The position numbers and the translations under genes are program-made. From NCBI GenBank assembly GCA_903632075.3, contig CAHIKZ030001780.1, positions 1,970,001 to 2,034,000 of the forward strand: a stretch of DNA of 64,000 nt. Direction: 5' to 3'. Shown in pieces: positions 54,388 through 64,000 of this stretch (positions within the stretch are counted from its first letter, which is position 1; every line of letters begins with the position of its first letter). A model generated the notes under the pieces. The model saw only the letters and a list, made by a program, of their open reading frames with translations. It made no database searches and was not told the origin of the DNA. This DNA is from Acanthosepion pharaonis (taxonomy: Eukaryota > Mollusca > Cephalopoda > Sepiida > Sepiidae).

Positions 54388-54512
54388 GTGCATTTTCTAT
54401 AAACACTTTTATGGCAATTGTTCTGACCTTTCTTCTATGGTAAATAGACTATGAATTTAAATGTAGTAGATTGGTAACAATGTCTCATAATTTTACAGTT
54501 AAAATGGCTATA
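54388..54512 (+). mobile_element. Jockey-like LINE tail, interrupted by mariner
   Basis: TTTCTATAAACACTTTTATGGCAATTG, TTCTATGG, TATGAATTTAAATG and TAGATTGG match 43,555-43,690. The match stops exactly where the mariner end begins (TATATACAAGGTGCG). Confidence 0.65.
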
Positions 54513-55200
54513 TACAAGGTGCGATGGATAAATTGTCTAAATTACGCAAAAATGAAAATATCACTGACATCTCAGTTTGAGAGATATATTTACCAAAATT
54601 ACACAAATATCTTAAGATACTAAAGAGTAAATTTATTCAATAAAATTGTCATTGGCAGCAACCATGGTCTCCAGACAACTTTGGAATCTCCTGCAACTCT
54701 TCTGAATGGTCTCCTCGTTTAAGTTGTTGAATGCTGCCATAATCCTTGCCTTCAGTTCATCTTTGATGAGTTTTGTTGGTCTCTTGCTCAACTGTGCCCC
54801 ACACACATAATAATCAAAGGGATTGCAGTCTGGGGAGTTAGGTGACCAGTTGCAAGGGGTAATGTGGTTCCGGAAATTGTCTGATGGCAGTCACTGGATT
54901 CTCCTGCTTGTGTGGCATTGGGTAGTGTCCTAGACATGGGGTCTTCCAGCAGCCACCCTCTTGACTCAGGGCAGCACTACCTCCCCGTCTTGAGTCTGAG
55001 GCCCAGTGGGAAGATAAATGAAGGCATAATGTCACCATCACTTGTGATCACTCCAAACACCATGATGTTGACTGGATATATCATCCAACTCGTTCCGAAT
55101 CCTCTACACTGTCCTCAGATTGACACCCATATTGCCTTACTTGATGGGGGAAAAAAAAAACACATGCTCTATAAGAGTTGTTACAGAATGTAAAGCCCAG
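54513..55200 (-). mobile_element. Tc1/mariner DNA transposon, 3' half
   Basis: Transposase C-terminal part on minus with a terminal region AAGGTGCGATGGATAAATTGTC at about 54,515-54,537 preceded by TA. The opposite terminus and transposase N terminus were not found; the match fades near 55,150-55,200. Confidence 0.75.
54633..55080 (-). pseudogene. Mariner transposase, C-terminal half, frameshifted
   Basis: The minus reading gives P-V-N-I-M-V-F-G-V-I-T-S-D-G-D-I-M, I-F-P-L-G-L-R-L, then after shifts N-S-P-D-C-N-P-F-D-Y-Y-V, the block with the last catalytic Asp (54,806-54,840). It continues K-D-E-L-K-A-R-I-M-A-A-F and a final stop at 54,633. The expected W-P before N-S-P-D is out of frame. At least two frame changes near 54,850-54,990. 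Confidence 0.75.
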
Positions 55201-55204
55201 TGCC

Positions 55205-57470
<2,266 letters not shown>

Positions 57471-57474
57471 TTTA

Positions 57475-58330
57475 GTGATCTCACCGCAACCCCAAGCAAA
57501 GGCTGTAAAACTACTAAGATACAAGGAGTTACCAAGTGTGAAAGAATAAGAAAAAAAGAGAAATGTTAAGGAGCAAAAACAATAAAAAAAAAGGGAGGAA
57601 TCAAGAAGGCAATAGATAATGATTGACATTGCATTGAAATGTTTGAGAATCAAAGTTGAGTGGGAAGAAAGAAACTAGAAAAATGTTCCACAAGTGAGAA
57701 GTATAATGAGAAGAAACTTAGCATAGAACTTATGATTACATCTAACCAATCTAGAAGAGCGCTTAAATTTAAAGTCATAAAGAACTTATGATTACATCTA
57801 ACCAATCTAGAAGACGCTTAAATTCATAAAGTCATAAAGAACTTTGATTACATCTAACCAATCTAGAAGAGCGCTTAAATTCATAAAGTCATAAAGAACT
57901 TATGATTACATCTAACCAATCTAGAAGAGCGCTTAAATTCATAAAGTCATAAAGAACTTATGATTACATCTAACCAATCTAGAAGAGCGCTTAAATTCAT
58001 AAAGTCATAAAGAACTTATGATTACATCTAACCAATCTAGAAGAGCGCTTAAATTCATAAAGTCATAAAGAACTTATGATTACATCTAACCAATCTAGAA
58101 GAGCGCTTAAATTCATAAAGTCATAAAGAACTTATGATTCATAGCAGATAAAGAACTTATGATTCATCTAAAATCTAGAAATTAAATTCATAAAGTCTAG
58201 GTATCATAGCAGATAGTTCATCCAAACAATTATCATGAAAGTATTTATAGAAAAGGTGCAAGGAAGCTTCATTATGGCAGTGGGAAAGTGACTGAAACTA
58301 AGATGCAAAGTCATGACCAATAATATCATG
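57475..58330 (-). mobile_element. Jockey-like LINE, C terminus and 3' end, with internal array
   Basis: 3' tail CCAAGCAAAGGC at 57,490, then GAATCAAGAAGGCAATAGA, CATTGCATTGAAATG and AGTGAGAAGT as in other copies. ORF end on the far side of the array (GTGGGAAAGTGACTGAAAC, 58,284-58,303, as at 17,450). The middle is replaced by the 58-bp tandem array. Confidence 0.75.
57725..58150. repeat. 58-bp tandem repeat, about seven copies
   Basis: Units start at 57,725, 57,781, 57,838, 57,895, 57,953, 58,011, 58,069 and a partial at 58,127. Unit beginning AGAACTTATGATTACATCTA. The first three are 56-57 bp with small deletions; the next four are virtually identical. The sequence is LINE coding sequence in antisense. 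Confidence 0.95.
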
Positions 58331-58334
58331 CATT

Positions 58335-58740
58335 TGGATTTCATCAAGGATCTCTAGATATATGGCAGAAACTCTGGACTATATATAGAAGCAATATTCA
58401 AAGCATGGATGAATGGTAGATTATAAATATGTAAGATAGATATTTCTTTTCAGAATCTAACACAACACAGAGAATCAACTTTTTTAGCACAAAATCTTGG
58501 AATAGATTCAGTACCTTCTTTCCACTTCATGTCAGCAGAGAATGTTAGTCAAACTATGATGAAAAATTTTGTTTTAATTTTCAGCTTCTGAACAATTTAT
58601 TTTTGCACTTGATAAATAGTCATTTAATCAGGTGTCACTTCAGGATGTAGGCACGGGATCACCACAAATTCCTTTTCTTTATTATCTGAATTGGCATGAG
58701 TTAGGGAAGAAATAAGGAAAAAGAAAGAAAAAACTCGATC
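58335..58740. other. Unassigned; short LINE fragment
   Basis: 58,620-58,700 resembles the start of the WRAMI-type LINE end in antisense (CACTTCAGGATGTAGGCA). Remainder not recognised. Confidence 0.35.
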
Positions 58741-58744
58741 ACCC

Positions 58745-59215
58745 ATTGCCTTCTCTGAATTGTCTTCCTAGATTGGTTGTCATCCGAATTTAGAGTGTCA
58801 CATCTAATGTACTATTTAACACATAGACACAGGATAGGAAAAGAATAGATTCATGCCTTTCACAAAGGTTTAACTGGAACTTGAACTGATTTAATTTTCT
58901 TTGTATGCTAATGAATGTTACAAACACTTCCAAGAACAGCTATATGGACATGGGTGGGAGAGAAAGAGAGAAAATTTTATATGCATGAAGTTACTTGTAT
59001 CCCACACAAACATTTCTTCTGTATGCTCATTTTTTTTTCTTCCTATATCCAATTTTTGTTTTGAAGTCAGAGTTGTCCTTCTCCTACACTGGTTGCCACC
59101 CAAGTCTATAGCAGGGTATTAGCATGTAAGTGAATGAAATGGATTTGACTGGAATTAGAACTCAGCTCTCTGATTTCTCAATCTTAGCTCCTTTCCATTA
59201 CTCCACTGTGTCCCC
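58745..59215 (-). mobile_element. tRNA-derived SINEs, two minus-strand pieces
   Basis: 58,745-58,895 and 59,068-59,215 both match the SINE in reverse. The second includes the head: on minus GACACAGTGGAGTAATGG (A-box region) and GAGTTCTAATTCCAG (B box). Confidence 0.6.
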
Positions 59216-59219
59216 CATA

Positions 59220-59483
59220 TATAACAAAATATATGTGAGAAGGCCAGGAAAGTTACTGTGCTAAAACATATGGACATATAAAAAAGTGCTCAATACAGTG
59301 CTCAGAAAAATGAACATGCAGAGCAAACCAATACAAAAAAGGTAAAATACTATATCCAACCAAACTACCTTGGTTTTGACAGTGATGTGTTGTCATCAGG
59401 CAGCTAGATAACATGTGTTCATCAACACACACCAATTTTATCCTGCCACAGTCAAGAAGGTGTGGAAAGAAAGTAAAGAAAAA

Positions 59484-59540
<57 letters not shown>

Positions 59541-60175
59541 ATTAACTGATTTAAAAATATTGGTTCCTTTGCTACACAGGAATTACCATGTTTCAAAAAC
59601 AGAAACTAACAACTTCAAATTCAATTTAATTAAATTAAAAGCACTAGTTTTGTTTGATTTTCAAGTAAATTTTGGAATAACTTATTTTGAAATTTACTGA
59701 GTTTTTTAAAACTCAGTAAATTTGTTTTCATATACAATTTGTTTCCAAGGATACAGATAAATCCAATCATTTAGACAGGGGCTGTAGTGTGTCCATTTTT
59801 ATTAACAACTATTGTATTAAATTTGAGTTACTTTTGAAAAGTGTTTATGTCTAGGTAGGGTAGGTGTACATTTTTTAATGAATTATAACATCGGTTCAAT
59901 GCAGGTCATCCATTTTTTTTAAACAACAAAAAGTTTTTCGGCATTTTTATCCATTAAATTTATACTTGTATACCTAAAGATTCTTTCTAAAAGGAGTGTT
60001 TGGATTAGAATACATTGTAGTGAGCTACAATTTTACAATATTATTTTACTTTTAATTACTAATAGACTATATTTCATTTTAAAACAAATAAATATAATAA
60101 AATTACTTAAATTATTTACAAATTATTAAATCTCAAATATAATTATGTTACCACTATCGTTTTTTTTATTATTAA
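59220..60175. other. Unassigned sequence with (TA)n
   Basis: (TA)n at 59,488-59,534. A short perfect inverted repeat at about 59,693-59,720 (AATTTACTGAGTTTT / AAAACTCAGTAAATT). Nothing else. Confidence 0.5.
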
Positions 60176-60184
60176 ATGTTAGTT

Positions 60185-60640
60185 AAGGAAAGTTTTTGAC
60201 AATATCAGCAAAGAATAGCTTATTTCATTTCTTTGATTCAGTAAATTTTTATTTTTTATAAATCTAGTAATATATAGTTTCTCATGTATGCACAAAGGAC
60301 ATGGGTCATTTAATGACCTACATATTCTAGCTTTTCTTAATTTCCATTTAACTGTAGGTGTTTTATTGGTTTCTTTTAAGTGCCAGAAATATTTCGATAG
60401 GGACGTCTGATTTCGGTATTTTTTTTATTCTAAAAGAACTTTGATGTTGGTTCAAGTGTGTTTTTGAACTCATGCCTTGTACAGCCTATATAGACTTTAA
60501 CGTTGTCAGGATTCTCAATAGATGAGATATTGCATTCGTATACTAATGATTTTGTGTGACATTTATTTTTTAGATGACATTTCTGCAGTTATATAATTTT
60601 TGTTTATCTTCATCTCTTTTTATACTGTCTAAATTTCTAT
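60185..60640 (-). pseudogene. Penelope GIY-YIG endonuclease
   Basis: The minus reading includes V-K-V-Y-I-G-C-T-R-H-E-F-K at about 60,470-60,510 (the Y-I-G part of GIY-YIG), L-S-K-Y-F-W-H-L-K, V-K-W-K-L-R-K-A-R and C-P-L-C-I-H-E-K-L-Y-I with L-L-N-Q-R-N-E-I. The entry block Y-N-C-R-N-V precedes it. Several frame changes. Confidence 0.7.
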
Positions 60641-60799
60641 GGTTTAGGTTTAAGTGTTTATTCAAGACATTGTATTTCTTAATAATTTCCTCTAAGTTTT
60701 CAGTACAGCTGTAACTTAATTTTAGGGTATTTTATTGAAAATACTACTTAGTTTACTATCTTTAGGAAAATGTTTAACAATTAATGCAAGGAATTTTTG

Positions 60800-61141
60800 T
60801 CCTAATTTATTCTTTACCTTTTAGTTGTATGGCGGGGGTATACCAAATTATTTTTCTGCTTCTATTTTTTCTATGCTTTCCATTTTCATTTTCTATGTAA
60901 GTTAATTTGGGGCTTTTGTAGCCACTATCTTTAAGAGCTTTATTATAGAAATTAATATGTTCATAGAAAATTTTCTCACTTGCTAAATTTCTACTTATTC
61001 TTTTTTCGATAGATAAAGATATATGTTTAATTATAGATGGAGGATGATTAGATTTAGGGTGTATATACAAAGGATTAGTATTGGGTTTTTTATAAGGTAT
61101 GTAGACATGAAATTGGGTTTTTATAACATATGTACCATGAA
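60800..61141 (-). pseudogene. Penelope RT, thumb region
   Basis: The open frame 60,807-61,070 reads Y-I-H-P-K-S-N-H-P-P-S-I-I-K, a hallmark of Penelope RT, then F-Y-N-K-A-L-K-D-S-G-Y and R-K-N-R-S-R-K-I-I-W-Y-T-P. Below it F-L-A-L-I-V-K-H-F-P-K-D-S-K continues in a shifted frame. Confidence 0.8.
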
Positions 61142-61350
61142 ATTAATATAACTGACATTGATTTATACAGAGATGAAGTTATGGTTATAAAGAACTCTAA
61201 ACTTTAAAATCAATAAAATTAGAAAGATATTGTATAAAGAATTTAAATGTCTGAACTTAAAAATTACAGTAAGTACTAAATTGAAAAAAGTGAACTTCCT
61301 TGATATACCATTAGATTTAATGAAAAATGTATACATTACCTTATAAAAAT
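61142..61350 (+). pseudogene. Penelope RT core piece, inverted
   Basis: The plus reading gives D-L-Y-R-D-E-V-M-V-I-K-N-S (the catalytic Y-R-D-D region, second Asp reads Glu) and later V-N-F-L-D-I-P-L-D-L with N-V-Y-I at the end. These blocks directly precede Y-I-H-P-K-S-N in Penelope RT, so the piece belongs to the same element but is flipped. Confidence 0.75.
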
Positions 61351-61354
61351 GCTA

Positions 61355-61694
61355 TCAGTCTCGGGGAGGTGATACCAGCATATGAGGCTTTGGAAGTGCC
61401 TGTAAACTATACCACAGGTTGATCCAAGCCTTATGAGACAAATTGGGTTGACAGAAAAAAGGGATCAGTCAATGGTTGCGCTAGCATGAAGTCTTTGTGA
61501 CCGATGGTTTGTGTGTGGTGGCCTTGTCCAGACTGTTGATCACACACTCTCTCCCAGAAATTGTAACTAAGGTCTGCTCAGCATAGTTAAAGAATAAACC
61601 ACAGGTGAGCTCTCTGGGTGTTGAACAAATACAAATGTGCCTGAGCAGGTGTCTGCAACAGATTGGCTAGCCACCCTAATAGATGGGCATCCAT

Positions 61695-61700
<6 letters not shown>
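61355..61700 (-). repeat. Interspersed repeat F, minus copy
   Basis: Reverse complement of the 26,050 copy (CTGAGCAGGTGTCTGCAAC, GTCTGCTCAGCATAGTTAAAG, CCAGAAATTGTAACTAAG on plus). It ends at a (TA)n tract, 61,698-61,730. Confidence 0.65.

Positions 61701-61730
<30 letters not shown>
61698..61730. repeat. (TA)n microsatellite
   Basis: Perfect TA over about 32 bp at the edge of repeat F. Confidence 0.9.
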
Positions 61731-61732
<2 letters not shown>

Positions 61733-61739
61733 AATGCCA

Positions 61740-62500
61740 ATGTCAGTGTGTCACACTTTTTCAATTAAAGGGACACATCTCTCAATAGCTCATCTCATTC
61801 TTCATTGAACTTTTAAAAGGTAAGCTTAAATATTAATGGAATACTTAAATGCAGTGATAAGTTTTGAAGATAACAGAGAAAAGATTCAAGAAGATGAAGA
61901 GTTTTTTTTTCATACTGTAATTTTAGAAGAATTGCAATATTAGGATGTTTCAATTTCAGACCCAACCCTACAAGGCTTGAACTCAGACATCTGTAAGTGT
62001 TTATATCAGATTTTTAGTCCATCCATTCTTCTTGCCTTTGAACAGGAATAAAGCCTTATCCCTTGTTTAGAATAGCATTCCTGGTTTCCTTTTTCAGAGA
62101 CCTTAAGGGTGGCTATAATGAATTTTTGGTGATATGACTGGATGGTGGTTATGACTCTTCATACTGAGGGTGTGTCCAGTTGACACTTTCTTAGTTGTTG
62201 CACTAACTCTTGGGTAGCATCCCTTTCTCATAACGTTCCACTTCCTCTTATGACTTGTGTGCTAGAGAGAATTTCTGATAGTATAGATGTTATAGAATAG
62301 GACTCCATGTACTTCCTGCTCATCCCTACTACTGTGACAATGGACTGCTCCTACTTTCCAATGTGGCAAGTAGCCACATTAGAATAGGATTGGAGTAGTT
62401 GATTTAATCCTGTTTTGCAATTCTATATATGAGTATTTAATAAACCTTTCTGTTTTCCCAACCTAGTCTTCTGTTCCTTCAATACTCTAACTACAGCTTT
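61740..62500. other. Unassigned sequence
   Basis: No coding signal or repeat match recognised. Confidence 0.5.
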
Positions 62501-62504
62501 CCTA

Positions 62505-64000
62505 TTTTAAACAAAAACAACAATAGATAAGGTCCTCTCCCTACACCCGTCTGCAAATATCTTTGTGGGAATTTAAGTTGCCAAACAATGTCAAATGGCT
62601 TAATTATTAATGTCACTGACCTCAAGACCTTGAGCTTCTCTAGGACTCAATCTCTCATTCAAATGGTAGACTTCCCCACAGCTCTACACATTTCCCCCAA
62701 TAATTTTGATCTACTACTTGATCTCTTTCTTACCTCAACTCCAGACTTATGTTGAGCTCTGCAGCTCTGTCCTCTTGGCAACTCTGATCATACAGTGGTG
62801 ACTATCTCTTTTCACTCTTCCATCATTCATGGGCCTTCTATTTAGTGAACACCTTTGCTATAAACATGTTGATTTGGACTTGTTTTGCAACTTCCTTTGC
62901 AATGTCCCTTGGAATGATATTTTCTAATCATCCTGTGCATAAAATGTGCCACTGAGGTTTCTTCCTGCCAGTATCAAAGCTTTTGTTTTATCACAGAAAT
63001 ACCAAGTGAAATCATGATTATCTCCTAGGTTCTCACCTGCATGATCTGCTGCTAGAGCCCACAGGAATCACTTCTGGCTATACCAGAACAATAGGTATGA
63101 TTGTAACAGATGTTGCTTTGTCATTGCTCTTAAAAGTGCAAACATGTACTCATAGAAGCAAAATCACTATTTTCTGATAGAATGAGACACCATATAGCCT
63201 CACACAAGTTTGATTCTAGGGATTATTGGTGACTCTTCATTGGTTTATTGAACAATAGCAAATCCTCAGTCCCTCCTCTCATTTATCAAATTGAAGTATT
63301 GACATCTGCTGCAGATAAGGTAGAGTGCTTTGCCAAAAGGTTCTCCTCCAACTCCACTCATCTGGAGTACCTCTGCCAGATTTCCACCTAGAACAAAGGC
63401 TCTAATGAGTGAGATATGTGCATAACCCAGCCACTGATTTCTAAATTTGATCCCCACAAAGCAAGTTAAATGTGCTCCTAAGCTGGCTACTGTTCTCTTC
63501 AAAGTTAATACCTTACTGCTTCTTGCTTGTTGGAAGTCCTTTGTAGGGGAATCCTCTGACTCCTCAAATCCTTGCCCTATTATCTCTTTTTGGCAAAAGT
63601 AATCAAAGCTCTAATCAACGCCAAATTAGTTAAGCATCTTACTTTGCATGGCCACCTTGCAGAGGAATAATATGACTTCTGTTTCACTAGGTCTACTGCC
63701 AACATGTTAAGTTATCACTGAATTTGTCTATCAAGCTTTAGATAAGAATGGTGAGACTATGGTTCTTGAAGATGTTAACAGGGTTTTCCATGCTGGCTTT
63801 TCACACAAGCTCAAGGGCTACAGTGGCACTATATGGCTTAATCCATTTTTTTCTAATAAATAGTGTAATGAAGGTAGTATTGAACAGCTATACTTCCAGA
63901 TGATTTCATACTAATACGGGGTTTCCCACAGGTCTCTATCGTTAGACTTACACAGTTTCTGATCTTCATCAATGCTCTCCCTCTGATGCTATCAGTTCCC
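62505..64000 (+). mobile_element. Jockey-like LINE, runs off the window
   Basis: Plus-strand pieces in order: S-L-H-P-S-A-N-I-F-V (endonuclease, 62,545), S-V-L-L-A-T-L-I (62,769), H-V-D-L-D-L-F-C-N-F (62,868), A-R-A-H-R-N-H-F (63,055), L-G-I-I-G-D-S-S-L (63,217), then RT blocks I-T-E-F-V-Y-Q-A-L-D-K (63,714), F-H-A-G-F-S-H-K-L-K (63,787) and the entry to the G-x-x-x-G block near 63,915. Many stops and shifts. Unlike the 9.2 kb copy it retains the segment between linker and RT palm. It continues beyond 64,000. Confidence 0.75.

Larger units (their letters stand above)
60180..61350 (-). mobile_element. Penelope-like element 2 with inverted 5' segment
   Basis: 60,180 to about 61,141 is in minus orientation (RT end, linker, GIY-YIG, end). 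61,142-61,350 is the preceding part of RT in plus orientation. The inner junction has a ~31-bp tandem duplication (61,080-61,111 and 61,112-61,141). The two segments overlap by about 20 bp in element coordinates (both contain the V-Y-I-x-x-K-K codons). Stops throughout. Confidence 0.75.

Overview
This window looks like AT-rich, repeat-dense nuclear DNA of a marine invertebrate, most likely a cephalopod mollusc (octopus or squid type). That assignment is inference. It rests on the mix of elements: a very abundant Jockey-like LINE with a conserved 3' tail, tRNA-derived SINEs, Penelope-like elements with a GIY-YIG domain, Ty3/gypsy, copia and mariner copies, and long (TA)n and (CA)n tracts. I found no host protein-coding gene, no intact tRNA or rRNA gene, no CRISPR array and nothing bacterial. 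Almost every long reading frame that makes sense belongs to a transposable element, and nearly all are broken.

Layout. 1-9.1 kb: LINE tails of at least four families, SINE pieces and unassigned AT-rich sequence. 9.2-10.6 kb: an internally deleted Jockey-like LINE. 10.9-13.5 kb: a decayed Ty3/gypsy element on the minus strand. 14.8-17.6 kb: further LINE fragments, including a tail-to-tail Jockey pair. 18.56-22.74 kb: the best-preserved object, a complete LTR retrotransposon on the minus strand with two ~323-bp LTRs, a 5-bp target-site duplication, gag, protease, RT, RNase H, integrase and a polypurine tract. It stands out as a GC-richer island. 23.4-31 kb: inverted SINEs, several fold-back elements and a 457-bp palindrome beside a 210-bp (TA)n tract. 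31-32.2 kb: Penelope-like element 1. 33-41 kb: LINE tails, a (TA)n-flanked repeat and a LINE inserted into an older repeat whose empty paralogue is at 8.8-9.05 kb. 41.56-43.33 kb: a DNA transposon with CAGGG-type ends carrying a coiled-coil reading frame. 43.4-45.1 kb: a second tail-to-tail Jockey pair. 46.1-47.4 kb: a hAT-type MITE, a 42-bp tandem repeat and a 5S rRNA-derived SINE. 49.0-51.8 kb: a copia element whose 5' part is replaced by a piece of its own LTR. 54.4-55.2 kb: a mariner copy inside a Jockey tail. 57.5-58.3 kb: a Jockey tail with an internal 58-bp tandem array. 60.2-61.35 kb: Penelope-like element 2 with a 5' inversion like that left by twin priming. 62.5 kb to the end: a Jockey-like LINE that continues beyond the window.

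How the parts relate. Autonomous LINE relics (endonuclease plus reverse transcriptase) sit with short repeats that share their 3' tail or carry pol III promoter-like heads (tRNA or 5S). This is the usual autonomous/non-autonomous partnership. No copy here looks able to move by itself. The most informative items are structural: the copia LTR-integrase fusion, the twin-priming-like Penelope inversion, the 5S-derived SINE, the coiled-coil DNA transposon, and a set of frame breaks in the LTR element that all fall at G/C runs.
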